Origin: Prorocentrum cordatum
Taxonomy: Eukaryota > Sar > Dinophyceae > Prorocentrales > Prorocentraceae
NCBI GenBank assembly: GCA_963575745.1
Contig: CAUYUJ010001425.1
Location: 562,589-626,588, forward strand
Reading direction: 5' to 3'
Length of the DNA: 64,000 bases
Of the stretch, positions 20,601-32,129 are shown piece after piece (the stretch's first letter is position 1; each line of letters opens with the position of its first letter). Under the pieces are notes generated by a model, which was not told the DNA's origin, did no database searches, and saw nothing but the letters and a program-made list of their open reading frames with translations. The position numbers and the translations under genes were made by a program.

Positions 20601-21470
20601 GCTACGTTGCCGGAGCCTTGCCCCTGCGCCCGCGCCTGGCCCCTTCGAAGAAGCCCCGGCCTAAATTTAACAAGTCGCTGCGCGAGGTCGGGTTTCAAAC
20701 CGGTGCGCGATCAGCAAAAGATGCGCTGCCTCACCCGCTTCCTACGCCACCTCCTCTCCCGCCAGCCCAGGCGCAGGCTCAGCCGCGGCCCCGAGCGATG
20801 CGAGCTCAGGCCGGGCAGGAGGCAGATGCCGCGGGGCAGCATCACGAGTGGCGGCGGCGGCGCCAAGGTTACTGGACCTGCCTCCATTGCCAGCGGGGCA
20901 GCACCAGAAGTCGGGTGGAGCTCGTGCCCCACTTCAATGTCGCCCCCCGGCCGCCCCTCCCGCCGCCGCTCTAAGGGCGCGCGGGGGCGTCGCCCATCCT
21001 GCGCCCCTGGTTCCATGGCCAGCGTGAACACAACCTTTTCGTGGCAGAGCACCCTACTGGCATTTTACTCATCTGCAAAGCACGCGGCAAGTACTCGGAA
21101 GGTGCGCGCGCGGTCAACTTGGAGGACAGATGCCCCCCTGCCCGAGATTTTTGTCGAGCGGGAACAGATTGGAATAGGGCGTGCAAGGGGCAGCCCCCTA
21201 ATTACCGGCGCGGGCACGGGGTTATTCTTGTCGATCTGATGCCCTTCAGCACGCTGCTCGCGCTCCGTTGTGAATTGGCCCCCCCGGCGAGCCAGGCCCT
21301 CTCTCCCCCCTCTTCCTCCTCCGCCGCTGCCCTTCCGCCAGCTGCTCCGAGCCCTGCGAGTGCCACTGAGCGCAGTCGCAATCCTGCAGCCACTGGTGCT
21401 GAATTTGATCCTTTTCTTGCCGACCCGGAAGCTGCTGACTTTTTATATATTTGCCTCGGGCACTGCTGAG
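20601..21470 (+). pseudogene. Retrotransposon zinc-binding C-terminal tail
   Basis: Contains HEWRRRRQGYWTCLHCQRG (about 20850-20910) and then, in another frame, HNLFVAEHPTGILLICKARG (about 21028-21090) with further Cys at NLEDRC. This pattern of His, then Cys pairs, then a Gly/Ala/Ser-rich end closing in LYICLGHC resembles the tails at 5.0-5.4 kb and 63.5 kb. Zinc binding is inferred from the Cys/His spacing. Confidence 0.6.
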
Positions 21471-22675
21471 GCCAGCGCACCTAGTGCCGCCGGCCCATGG
21501 GCCGGCGCGCCGGTGGCGGATATGGCGGCGCAGCCGCGATGGTATGACGCGGTTTTCCGGATTCGCATGCAGTGCTTATTGCGCATCATTTTTCACGCGA
21601 TGTCATTCAGCTCCACTCGCTCGCCGTCCTCCCACTATCAGGCCCCGGCCTCTTGGGGCGGGTCAGCCACCAACGCGGCGCCCCCTCCCCCGCGCCCTTC
21701 CTCTAACGCAAGCCAGTCCCAACCCTGCCGCCCACCTCTCCAGAGGCCGCCCCCCGCCGCGACCCCGCGGGCACTCTGTTTGAAGAGCGGCGACCTGCGC
21801 GGCCCCCCGTTTGAAGGGGGGCAGGGCGGCCTTTATCCAGCGGGACATGAGAGGGTAGCCCAGCGGCCGCCACTCCTGTCATTCCCCCCCCATCCGCCGG
21901 CGCCGACTTCGAGCGCTCCGCGGAGGGAGACATCCCAGCCAAGGTCGCCCATATGCGGGGGGGGTGGGGGGGGGGGCGCGCCCTGCCTTAGGTGTGCAGG
22001 ACGCCGCTGGGGGCCGCCCCGGCCGGGTGGGTTGCGCGCGGCATAGCGCCGCGCAGTAATCCAACCCCCAGTCGCCGGTCCACTGGGTGCCTGTTAAGGG
22101 GCGGGCTAGGCTTAGGTTTTTTTTCCGTTGCGGCCCTCCGTAGTCGTCTTTGGCCGCGGGGCACCAGGTCGCTGTTTCGTCGCTAGGGAGGCGGGGCGCC
22201 ACGCCCGAGGCCCGAGGTGGGGAAATCTAAGCCAAAAAGAGGGCGTCTGCATCTCTGAAAATATGGACGCCTGGTTTCGGCCCGTTCGCGGCCCTATCTA
22301 TGCGCGCCCTAAGAAAGCCCGTTAACAAGTATGTGAATTCGCACAAGCCCGTCTTGGGGCACGCGCAACGCCGGCGGGCGAGGGGGGGGCGCCGCCGCGG
22401 GCGCAGCGATGCCAGTCGTCGATGGCTGCTGTTCGCCAGCTGGTTGGCCGCCGCTTGCGGCGCCTGCCGCGGGCGCCCCGCCGCCCGATGCGCCATTGGT
22501 GGGCTGCTGGCCCAGCTGCGCCGCCGCATGGTCACTGCCGCGGCCAGAACTGCCTCGGACTTTGAAGGCAACCTCCACGCACGCGAGGAGCCCGTCGCAT
22601 ATCGAGATACTGTGGAGGGGGTAACTAATATGAGGGAGGTGTAGGAAAAAAAGGCAAAACAAACAATTGCAAGCA
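21471..22675. other. 3' flank of the retroelement
   Basis: GC-rich Pro/Ala/Arg-coding sequence with no recognised domain. It is probably 3' UTR or a C-terminal low-complexity extension. No A-tail or short tandem tail marks the 3' end. Confidence 0.45.
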
Positions 22676-23210
22676 CTATCCTCCTCCTCCACCTTAGCGC
22701 TGGAGCTTGTCGTTTCCCGAGGGCCCCCTTCTGGAGCTGGCGAGTGTAGGTGGTTCTACCCATATCCCAGGGCCTCTTCAAGGTTTTGGTGGATTTTAAA
22801 TGTTAGGAGTGCGCGTGCCCGCGGGGCATGGCATCCTTCATCTTAGAGTCCTCGTTTGCCAATATGGCCCCGTGCGCGAAGGGGCCCGGTCATATCATGA
22901 CAGGCGCATTTGCATCAGCTTGCCCGTTTGCACTGGAACTCTGCAATGACTGTGGGCTACGGCTATGCTACGCATGCCCATCCAGCCTGCGGTCCGTTGT
23001 TTCGGCTGGTCCGACCTAACAAACAAGGCTAGAGTACTGGTAGCAAGCCGAGCTAGGCAGGTAGGGCTGGCGCGCTTCCGCACTGGAGTTCTGCCAGGAC
23101 TGTGGGCCACGGCTATGCTGCGCAAACCCATCTAGCCTGCGGTCCGTTGCTGCGGCTGGCCCGACTCAACCAAGACGGCTGGGATTCTGGTAGCGCGCAG
23201 CATTAGGTAG
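22676..23210. repeat. Right direct repeat of the retroelement block
   Basis: Copy of 13915-14490 at an offset of about 8731-8733, including CTTAGCGCTGGA, the TTCTACCCATATCCCAG leader and two 150-bp monomers (ACTGGA words at 22932 and 23082). It lacks the third monomer. Divergence is moderate, so this was not a very recent duplication. Confidence 0.85.
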
Positions 23211-24004
23211 GCATCGGCTATTCGTCGTTAGGGGGGGCGGGACGGTGCGGGAAGCTTGAGCGGGAGAGGGGCGCGCCCACCCTGAATGGCGGGATGAAGC
23301 CCGGCGCCGGCAGCGCCATGATTGGGCGCGCGCGTTGGGGTGGGGCGCCATCCTGCCTCCTCGCCCCCCCCTGCCTCGCCGCCCCCTTGCGTTCCCTTCT
23401 CCCCCTCCTCCTCCCCCGCCCCGGGGCAGGTAGCCCAAGCTGGCTTTCGACGTGGGTCTGCTAGCCAGGGCGGGCCCCCGGCAGCGCCCCCTTCCAACGG
23501 GCTGCGAGTTGGGGTCTCCCCAAGCAATGGGCGCACCCTATTGGCAGCCCCAAACGCGGCCAACGGCCCCGAGGGGCTGCTCAATGGCGGCCCGCTCGCA
23601 GACCTGGCAGCTTGGTCAGTGGTGCCCAGACTTCCACTCTTCCCTCGCTTCCCCCCGCCTAAGTCGCCCCGGTGCGCGGCGCGCAACCCGCAGCGCGCTG
23701 GCGCGGAGCTCAACGAGGACGTCGAACACCTACGTTTGGCGCGACGCGCGCGCCAAAACGTGGGCCAACATGCGCCGAGCCAACGCGCTGCGCGTTTAGC
23801 GCGGACGTCTCGAAAGCGGCGCGCGCTGCGTTTCAACGCGGGCGTATCAGGGCGGCTAGGCCCCCCGCCCGTTCCCCGCCATTCTCATTTTCTCCTTCCC
23901 CCCCTCCGCCATCCATCCTCCGCTGCGCCTCCCATCCCCTGGCGCCTTCCACGTTGTCCCCCCCAACCCAGCCCCCCTCCGCGGGCGCGATCCGCGATGA
24001 TCGC
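23211..24004. other. GC-rich spacer
   Basis: An open plus frame (23322 onward) is Pro/Ala-rich with no domain. If the right repeat is a second element's leader, this would be its ORF1 region, but I cannot recognise ORF1 here. Confidence 0.4.
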
Positions 24005-24140
24005 GGCGCTGGGTAGTGGGGGGCGCGGTTCATCTTGGTTGGGGGTAGTCAGGCATGGTTCATCTTTGCGCGGGGTAGTTGTATATGGTTCATTTCTGTT
24101 TGAGGGTAGTGGGGGCATGATTTTCTTGATCTTGATTTCC
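24005..24140. repeat. GGTTCAT-type short repeats
   Basis: GGTTCATCTTGGTTGGGGGTAG recurs three or four times in varied form at intervals of about 35-40 bases. It is related to the array at 29740-29935 and, in reverse complement, to 35425-35465. Confidence 0.65.
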
Positions 24141-24214
24141 TCTGAATGGGCTAGCCGGAGCGCAGCCCGCGATAACCTGCGCCGGGTCGCTTCAAACGAG
24201 CACTCGTACGCGAG

Positions 24215-24840
24215 AGTGCGAGGGAGGGGGGGGAGCGAGAAGGGGCGGCGAACGACGGCGGCGAGGGTGGAATAATGGGAGGGCACGGCGAGAAAAGGAA
24301 AGAACGAAAGGGAAAGGGGAGGAAGAAGTCAGGCCAGCGGGGGAGGAAGGCAATGGAGGAGGCGCAGGGAAGGGAAGGCAAGAAGAGGGGAGGGATGAGC
24401 AGTGGGCAGGAGGGGGGCGGTGGGGGTGGGGAGAGGCGGAGGGGGGCCGCCCGCGGCAATGGCGGCGGCCGCGGCCGCGCCCGCGCCGCCTCGAAACTCG
24501 CCAAGGCGACCGCGTGCGGGCGGGGGCGGGCGGGCGGGCGCGGCGGTCTCCTTCTCCTCATCCTCCTCCACCTCGCCCTCCTCGGCATCCTGGAAGGACT
24601 TCCCCGTCGCCCTCCTCGGCCTCCCCCCGCCCCTTCATCCCCGCCTTCCTTCGCTTTCTCCTCATGTTCGTCCTCGCCGGCTTCAGTTGCCTCGCCCTCC
24701 CCGCCCGCCCTCCTGCACTTTCTCATGGTGCCCCTCCTCAGTTATCATCCCCGTATTTATCATCCCCCGTCTTAGCTATCACCCCCTTCCTTCCCATTAT
24801 CGTTATTTGTGTTGCACGCTAGCTGTTATTCTTACATGAT
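24215..24840. other. Purine tract and GC-rich spacer
   Basis: 24215-24450 is G/A-rich (GGAGGAAG words). The remainder is a C/T- and GC-rich stretch with an ACCCCCTTCC tail. Long minus frames here are composition artefacts. Confidence 0.5.
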
Positions 24841-25560
24841 AGGAATGCAAGCGCTGCGGTTGCAATCGCGGGCGGGGAGATGACGCCGACGATGGCAACA
24901 TGTTCGGTCGCGCTTCCGCACCCCTTGCAAAGGAATATATGTTGCCCCTGCCCGAACAACAGGCGCGCGATGCAATTGACAATGCGAACGCCTTGAAATT
25001 TGATGAGACAGCCAACTCCATCCACGACCAATCGATCACGACGCCCATCTTCACGACCGTCTTCGACGGCGGCTCACGGGGGCCAAGCTTGGGTGGCGGT
25101 GAGGGCTTCATCACAGGAAGCAGCTTCACGCGCTTGCTGGGGCGCCACGCGCCGATGGGGTAGATTTTGCATTTCGGCCGAGGGAGTTCCCCTCTCGCTG
25201 CGATGGCCCTGTCGATGCTGCGGTCGAGCGTGGTATTATAGCCGCAGAAGATGTCACTCGGATCGTGCTGAGGTCCCTTGCAGGGCGTGTCGAACTCATT
25301 GCCACCCCGTCGGGATCGATGCGAGCTGCACCCCGCTTGCGAGGTTTGCCCTCGGCCTCGTCGGGGCACCAATCAGGGGACCTGCCGAATGGGGTGGAAG
25401 CGGAACTTGCCCCTTCCGCCATCGCGCGGGAAGGCTGGCCCGCGCGCAATGAGAATAGCCGAAACCTTAAACGGTGGCCGGTGAGCAGAGTGGGTCGGGG
25501 CATGAGTCTGACCGCGTGACCGAGCCCATGCGTGCTTACGCTACGTGACAGGGTACACCC
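24841..25560. other. Possible coding remnant, unrecognised
   Basis: The plus frame 24900-25163 (EQQARDAIDNANALKFDETA; SIHDQSITTPIFTTVFDGGS) and an overlapping minus frame both have balanced composition, unlike the GC-rich surroundings. I recognise neither. A decayed gene is possible. Confidence 0.25.
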
Positions 25561-25674
25561 GCGAAGGCAACCACCTAACCAGATGCACAGCACGGGGTTG
25601 GTACTAGACAGGGCCAGGGGCCCAGGGGGCCAGGGCCAAAACAGGCAGACCCCTCTGGGCGAACACTTCCCCGC

Positions 25675-25790
25675 AACGTCGTCGTCGCCGTCGCCGCCGT
25701 CGCAGTCGTCCGCGTCGTCGTTCTCGCCGTCGCCGTCGTCGTCGTCGTCGTTGTCCACCGTCGACCGTCGTCGCCGTCGCCCCCGTCAAC
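25675..25790. repeat. GTC/CGT microsatellite
   Basis: Repeats of CGTCGT, CGCCGT and CGTCGC, followed by a weaker extension to about 25815. It is preceded by a GGCCC-rich block (25610-25650) resembling the sequence before the GAT array at 10745-10780. Confidence 0.85.
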
Positions 25791-25815
25791 GACGTGACGA
25801 CGCACGCCATCGCTA

Positions 25816-26490
25816 TGCGGCGATAGCCACGCATCCGCGCTGTGCCACCCACGCGCGCCCGAACCCCCTTCTGCGGACACAATCATTCGGCCCCCGCCCA
25901 GCTCGCCAGCTTCGAACACTCATCACCAGAGTGCCCGATTCAACGCATCTCGAAAGGCTTCCACCTGCTGCCCATCGCCAGCAAGCACAAGCGCCCCCCA
26001 CCCCGCGCCCCCGACGCCTCTGACACAACGTTGGGAACCGACCTCCGAATCTCAGTCGGTTGTTCCCGCGCGGGGGCCTCGGCGCCTCCGCCGAAAGCGG
26101 CTCGTCGGACAGGAAAAAAGGCAGACCTCTGGACAAAAAGAGCCGGCGTTCGGCAGCTCGCGCGCTCTTGCGCAGCGCTGGGGGGGGGGGGGGGGGCGGA
26201 GAGAACGAAGGGGAACGGCGAGGCAGAGCGAACGAGGAGCGGAGAGCAGGGAGTGGATCAGCGAGGAAAGGGAGAGGGCAGGGCGAGGAAGAGGGGGGGG
26301 TGAGGGCAGCAGGGGCAGGGCGGAGGAGGGCGACGGGGCAGGACGGGCCACGGCAGCACTGCCAGGGCCGATCGCAGAGACCGATATTAGCTGAACTAAG
26401 TTGGCCCTTTACGAATTGCGAAGCTAACCAGGCTCGGGCTGAACCCGAGCGGCAAACAGACGCCTCGTTAAGCGTTGCCAAGACGGTGCC
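25816..26490. other. Unassigned spacer with a G17 run
   Basis: Contains an uninterrupted run of G at 26180-26196 and a purine-rich stretch after it (to 26345). No gene recognised. Confidence 0.5.
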
Positions 26491-26492
26491 GT

Positions 26493-26497
<5 letters not shown>

Positions 26498-26523
<26 letters not shown>
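26498..26523. repeat. AT dinucleotide microsatellite
   Basis: About 13 AT units in an otherwise GC-rich window. A similar run lies at 35118-35153. Confidence 0.95.
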
Positions 26524-26648
26524 CATCTACTAAAAAAAGAATTCGTTCCTCATCCTGCCCCCCCTCCACCTCTTCCCCATCGGCGCGGGGGCGTTGCCCC
26601 CGGCCCCGACGAAGGCAACGTGGCGACGCGGCCCAATCAGACATGTGC

Positions 26649-26666
26649 GGGGGGGGGGGGGGGGGG
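26649..26666. repeat. G18 homopolymer
   Basis: Uninterrupted run of 18 G, capable of quadruplex formation and prone to length error in sequencing. Confidence 0.9.
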
Positions 26667-26986
26667 ATATTCCGAGGCCCCGCGGAAGTAACGCGGCGAT
26701 GGCGTCCAGCCAGACATTGCGAGATATCGTTCACGGCCCGACGCATGTTTGACGCGCGGCTTCTGTGGGTGGCTGCTCTTGTCAAGAAGTCCGCGCGTGG
26801 ACGCTTCAACGCTTGAAGCAAAAACCTGAGCGTCACTGGGCCCCGCGACATCCGCCCCCATCCATCGCGTCGCCACCGTCTTCATCGCCATCATGCTTTG
26901 CAGGTTTCAACCGTCTGGTCAAACGCGAGGCTTGGCCAAATGGCCAAGCACAGTCGAGAAACACATCTTGCTTCTTGCCAACTTGC

Positions 26987-28370
26987 TCACACGACTTTCC
27001 GAACACCTCGCTTCGAAATTGCCGAAGGGGGGCTGTTCGTGGCCGACCTCGCCAGCCTGTCGACGTTGAACTCCTCGATGGCCTTCCAGCGGGGCTCGCC
27101 GAGGGCCTTCGCCCACGGCGCCGAGCAGATCGCCTTCGACCAGTAGGGGCCCGCACCCTCGGACGACGCCTTGACTTGCTCGGCGCCCACAGGAGGGCAA
27201 CGCAATGGCATTGCAAGCCAACCGTGCGGCACGGAGACGGCGTCGCCGACGGGGAGGCTGAGGAAGACGCCATTCTCCTTGAAGTCCTTCACCCCCTTAG
27301 GCGACTCGACGTACTGCTTGCCGTCCGCAATGGACGCGCCGTTCCTGAGGATCACAGCCGCGTCGCCGAGCTGCGCGAACATGTTATCCGACGTAGCTTG
27401 GATCAACGACCCCACTCCTGGCAGCGGGCACTGGCTCGGGCCGCAGCGCCACGCCCAAGGACGAGACGCCGACATCCACGGGGGGGCCCCCCTTGTCGTT
27501 CAAGTGGGACAGCTCGGTCTTGAAGGACATCGCGAACTCCTCCGTGCACGCGGGCTCGTAGGAGACCTTCGGCATGCAGCCCAGCCAGGCCTGATGGCCT
27601 GGGCCCTTCAGCGACGCGACGAGGCTGCTCACATACGTAGTCATAGCATCCTTGTCCTGGCACTTCCAGGGCTCCAGGGCGAACGGCTGGTCGCTCCTCC
27701 ACTTGCAGATCTTGTCCCCGTCCACCTCCGGCGGATTGGGGATGGCGGCTCCGTCAACTTCGGAGTGGACGCCGCCCGCGCGCGCGTGTCGGACGCGAGG
27801 GCATCTCCGGCCATGGCCGCGATCGTCTCGGCGTGGGCGGTGCCGAACTTCCCGCCGACCAACTTCTTAGCGACCTTGTCCCTGGCATACCTGGCCGTCA
27901 TCGTCTCCTTCCTCGCGGACTTCATCTGCTCTCCGAGGATCATATTAATGCAGTCGCTCTGTTGCGTCACATTATTGTTCATCTCGTCGATCCTCCGCAA
28001 GATTCCGTCGACCTCCTTCCCGAGCTTCTCGAGGTCGGGCCTCTTGCAAAGAGGCGCATTGTCGGCGACCCCCCCCGCCTTGACCTCGAGATCGTCGCCC
28101 TTCTTCTTCAAAACCTTCGGATCGACCACGAGGCCTGGGACGTCGGTCTCGCTCAGCTTCTGCAAGAGCCCGCGCGTCACCTTGCGCGGGGCCTTGGGCC
28201 CGCGCAGCTCCACGAGAGCTGCTTTGGCAGTGTCCCCCAGCACCCTGCGCTCCACCGTGAAGCTTATCCGGGCGGCCTTGTCAACGACCCTGCCGCTGCG
28301 GCGGCTCGCCCCTGAGACCGACGCAGCCCGCCCGGTCTGCGCGCGCCGCTGGCTCGGCGCCGCCTGCGCG
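26987..28370 (-). pseudogene. C-terminal part of an uncharacterised dinoflagellate multi-domain protein
   Basis: In minus-strand order: a helical region (GVADNAPLCKRPDLEKLGKE; IDEMNNNVTQQSDCINMILG), a Trp/Cys-containing region (DKICKWRSDQPFALEPWKCQ; WLGCMPKVSYEPACTEEFAM), and an end domain (MFAQLGDAAVILRNGASI; GVFLSLPVGDAVSVPHGW, then LAMPL). The frame changes near 27760 and 27430. The VPHGW motif after a GDAV turn recalls cupin or JmjC-like beta-barrels, but I cannot support an enzyme call. I remember similar C-terminal domains in dinoflagellate predicted proteins, where they are multi-copy. It is probably the same gene as 28529-29582, with an intron or damage between. Confidence 0.5.
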
Positions 28371-28528
28371 GGGCAGCAGATCTAAGGGGCCGCGCGCTGC
28401 CGCGGACTCCCAAGCCCAGAAAACACCAACGCGCGCGGGCCAGAGTCCAGCATTTTCGGATGGAGCGGGCGCGCTTGCCCTCGGGATGCAGGCATGTGCG
28501 ACTGACTGCCCCTCCGCACCAAGCCACA

Positions 28529-29582
28529 CTACCCCCGCCCAAAAGAGATTTTGCCCCCCACAACTCCCGCGGTCGCCCTGTCCAGCGCCCGCGTGTTCTC
28601 AGCCGTGAGCGAGGCGGGCCTCTTCTTGCCGCGGCGCTGCGTCTTCTGCGGCGCGGGGGCCGTCGTCGAACAGCTCGTCGGCCGAGGCGTCGGCGCGCTC
28701 GGGGCCCTCGCCCGCGTCGCCCTCGACGTCGGCCTCGTCGTCGCCGAGCGCGCGCAGCGGGGGGGATGCGACAGGATGGCGCCCTCGCTTGTGCGAAAGG
28801 CGCCTGTCGTCGTGCTCCTCCGCGCTCGGAGTCGCGTTGTCGTGGATCGCGTTGTCGTCAACCTGGATGCGCTCGCAGTTCTTCTTGTCGAAGATCTTGA
28901 TACCTCTCTTCTGTTGATGTCCCATGGCAATCTGGAACTCAGCCTCGGCAGTTGCCCGATCCACGCCCTCCCAGAACTCCCTGCAGCGGCAGTAACGGTC
29001 CAGGCATAGCTCCAACTCCGGCGCGATCTTCTCAGTAGCTTTGATCTTCTTGAAGTCCTCGACCACCGCTGCGACCTGCTCGCGATGGAGCGAGCCGCGA
29101 GCGCGAGCGTCATCCGTCGCGCCAAGCGGCGCGATGCTCCTCCACCGGTCGCAATCCGCAAACATCACCTCATCGAGCGTCTCAGCATCCTCGCGCCTTG
29201 ACGAACGGACCGGGTTGACGCACTTGGGGTGGAACATGAAGCCGAGATACTTCACGGCGGCGCCTTTCTGCAGACAGAGGCAGCACCTCGCGTCGCTGCA
29301 CTTCGAGGACGTTCCAGCGCCTGTGACTCCTGAGCGGCTCCGCGAGGAGGTGGCGATGGAAGCTGCGCGATCGCCCTGGGGCTCGCTGCCGCTGCTCTCG
29401 CCCCCAGCGGCCTCTAGCGCCCCGCGCCCAGACGTCGGAGACTGACTGGAGCGCGAGAGCGAAGGTGTGTGATGTGCGCCAGAACGATCTGACCTCAAGT
29501 CACGATGGTCAGCAAAAGCTTCGAGCCCAAATGGCAACGGGTGGAAATATGAGCGGAGCTGCTCTGGTGGCGTAGTGAGCAC
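28529..29582 (-). pseudogene. N-terminal, zinc-finger part of the same uncharacterised protein
   Basis: After a Ser/Pro/Gly-rich leader it reads SKCSDARCCLCLQKGAAVKY, then FMFHPKCVNPV. This is a Cys4/His cluster of the treble-clef or PHD-like kind. A charged helical region follows (HREQVAAVVEDFKKIKATEK; MGHQQKRGIKIFDKKNCERI), then an acidic stretch (DDEADVEGDAGEGPERADAS). One frame stops at about 28599. The neighbouring frame continues with a basic Lys-Lys-Arg-Pro segment that could be a nuclear signal. The link to 28370 needs an intron or frameshift correction. No promoter or poly-A signal is visible. Confidence 0.5.
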
Positions 29583-29739
29583 TCACTATTCGCACAGTCG
29601 AGAGTCAAATGGTACAGACACCTTCTCACCTGAGATGCATCGGCATTGCGGGCGTGCACGACGTGCAACATCCAACGCATGGTGCCCAACTTCCAAGACT
29701 TCCAAGACGCATAATCATTGATGCCTGGGGCCCACGTGC

Positions 29740-29935
29740 CGGTTCATCACGGTTTGGAATGGTTCGTCATGGTTTGGGAGTAGTGGGTACCATGGTTCAT
29801 CATGGCTTGGGATGGTTCATCATGGTTTGGGATGGTCATTACGGTTTGGGATGCTTTATCATGGTTTGGGGTGGTTCACCATGGTTTGAAATGGTCTGGG
29901 ATGGTGTATCATGGTTTGTCATGGTTTATCACGCC
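29740..29935. repeat. TGGTTCATCATGGTTTGGGA tandem repeat
   Basis: Eight to ten degenerate units of CATGGTTTGGGATGGTTCAT, 20-25 bases each, upstream of the minus-strand gene ending at 26987. The unit also occurs, more diverged, at 24005-24140 and in reverse complement at 35425-35465, so it is a dispersed family. Confidence 0.8.
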
Positions 29936-30044
29936 TGAGGGTGGTTTTCGTCCCATATGCCAGTGTACATCTGAGAATGTAACCAAGGCGAGGCCAATGT
30001 AGAGGCTGCGACAAGCTCTGAACTTAGAGCCCACGCGGCCCCAT
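29936..30044. other. Unassigned spacer
   Basis: Nothing recognised. Confidence 0.4.
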
Positions 30045-30849
30045 CTAAGCGAACCGCTTGGGTCCCTCACAGAGGCGCCACCTCAGGGGGGGGGAGTTCT
30101 TTTGGGGGGCTAAAGGTGTACACGCTCCTCCCCATCCTACCATGCTCCTGGCCATCCCTCCTGCCCCCCCCCCGCCCCCTCTCCCCTGCCCGACCGCTCC
30201 CTCGCTTGTGCTAGTTGTTTGCAACAGTCGCTGAGCTATGGCAGCAGCGGCCGCGTCAGCGGTTATATAGATGCGCTCCTTGGGCGGCGACCGAGGCCTA
30301 AAAGCTTCGTGCCCAGCGACAGGCGCGCGGCTCTGCTGCAGCCGCGCGCCCAGATGCGCCTCGGCGGCCCTGGGCGCAGACTGCTCAGGGCCCAAGTCCG
30401 AGGCCCCCCGACTTCATGCACTTAAAGGCAGTGCGAGCAGGATTGTTACAGCGCCCTTGGAGACGTCCCCAGTGAACGCAGCCGCCTGAAACTTTCCCGG
30501 GGATAAACTTCACGGGCTCGCCCAAGATGCGCGCCGCGACCCCTGGCGCGGGAGCCGCTGCAGCCGCTACTTCGGGCGGGGCTGCAGGTCCCGCGGGAGG
30601 AGGGGGCAGCGGCAGAGGACCTTCCGCGTCCGCATCCGCGGCGATGCCATCATCGCAGCCCTCGCCGCGGACCCCTCCTGCCCCGCCATGGCCGTCGCCA
30701 TCCGCGATCGCACCAGCTGGCGCTGGCGGACCTCCTGCATCAGGCTCATCGCCCCCAGCAATGTCTATTGGACGCCTGGGAGGCGGCGCGACGCGATCGG
30801 CCACGCCCACAATGGCTTGGCCCGCGGGGTCCTCGCCGAGCAGCTGCAA
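30045..30849 (-). pseudogene. C-terminal remnant, Gly/Pro-rich with Cys motif
   Basis: A low-complexity Gly/Ala/Pro/Asp leader runs into KFIPGKVSGGCVHWGRLQGR, then CNNPARTAFKCMKSGG. It continues in another frame with EAHLGARLQQSRAPVAGHEA and ERIYITADAAAAAIAQRLL. The Cys spacing and Trp suggest a small zinc-binding domain. It lies downstream of the transposase-like fragments in the same orientation and may be their C-terminus. Confidence 0.4.
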
Positions 30850-32129
30850 CTAATGCTTCGGGCCTTTGTCGACAGGGTGATTGCGCCTTGTCTTCAGCAA
30901 GAGCCTGTCGAATGCCCGCGGCTGGCCGCTAGGGAAAACCTATCGCCAGATGCGCGCAAATTTTCCAACAAACGAACGGAATGCAGGAAAAACGAAGAGC
31001 CCAGAAACTTGCTACACTCGCGCACCTGTTGAGATGCAACGCCGCGGTTAGTCTTGCGGCGGACTGCCTCGAACCCCTTGGATGCCGAGAATTCTGATAA
31101 AGCCAGAACAGGGCAGCTAGGATGAGACATCGGAACGAGGGGCTGCAAGAGCTTTGGGCGCGCGAGACGCACGCGACCGCCAACGACACTAGGGCGAGCC
31201 TCCCACAACTGCATTTTGTCACGCTCCAAGTCCGTCGGCCCGCCGCAAAGCGCGGCAAGGTCAACTATGCCAGAGTCCGCCCATGGGAAACAATCCAACT
31301 CGCCCCCAAGAGGCCGATCGTCCTCCACGGGGCCCCATCGCTCGGAGGGCTGCGCAGATATCTCGCACGCGCCTCTCTGGTGAACCCGGGGCAGCGCAAG
31401 CCTTCCCCGCGGAAGACCCCCCCCCCCCCATCCATTCAAACACCCCAGCGATTTGACAGGCAAATTTCTGGAATGTTTGAACGGCGTTCCAAGGGAGTCG
31501 TAAAACATGTTTCAGGGGACTTGGAGCCGGCAAGGGGGTCGGAAGTAATCTCGGAGTACGCGACACCATGCCGGGGGACTTGAGGGCCTCTCTGGGGGCT
31601 CGGGCTGTGCTAACGCAAAGCAGACCGGGCGGTCTTAAGGCGCCAAGGCGACGCGCGCCCTGGCCCGCTCTTGCGCGCGCAGGATGCAGCCCAGAAGGGG
31701 GAGGCGCAGCGCGCGCTTTTGCGCCTGGGGAGATTGGCGCGCTTCAACTGTTTAGACAAGATAGATCGGCTACCCATTGCCAGTTGCTAGCCAGAACTAC
31801 CTCCAACCCTGCCCCCCCCCCCCCCCCTGTGCCCCGCCGACAGAGAGGCGACTAGGGAGAGGGCGAGGGCCCTGCCCCCGACGGCGAGAGGGGCGGCAGG
31901 GGATGGTTCGCCAAATGCTGGCTACGGGGGGGGGGGGTAGCTTCAACCCACTACTGTCGGCGCGTTTGCCCCCCCCCCATCGGGCCGCCTCCTCTTCGCG
32001 CGTCTCAGCGAAGTTGTCTTTGCTTTCGCGGGCAAAGACTTGCCGCGCAAGAAGTTCTGCAACCGTCTTCGCCTCGGGCTGGCGGCGAAACAAAACTGAA
32101 CTGCTGCAACGACGCAGCCAGCCACCGGT
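30850..32129. other. Spacer, possibly decayed coding on the minus strand
   Basis: Minus-strand frames at 30894-31508 and 31797-32093 (AKTVAELLARQVFARESKDN) have protein-like patches between C and G homopolymer runs (31809-31828, 31930, 31969). No domain is identified. Confidence 0.35.

Larger units (their letters stand above)
15040..21470 (+). mobile_element. Non-LTR retrotransposon, near full length but frameshifted
   Basis: In order on the plus strand: an ORF1-like basic and coiled-coil protein, an AP-type endonuclease, reverse transcriptase, RNase H and a zinc-binding tail. This is the order of a LINE-type element with RNase H. The reading frame changes at least at 16.75, 17.23-17.55, 18.75, 18.9-19.5, 20.4 and 20.6 kb, so it is a dead copy or an assembly with many indel errors. 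Direct repeats with 150-bp monomers lie on both sides (13915 and 22676). I found no poly-A or simple tail. I cannot assign the clade from sequence alone. Confidence 0.85.

Noticed and set aside
13915-23210. LTR retrotransposon bounded by LTRs
   Set aside because: The protein order is non-LTR (AP endonuclease, RT, RNase H). No integrase, protease or primer-binding site is seen, and the flanks are tandem 150-bp monomers.
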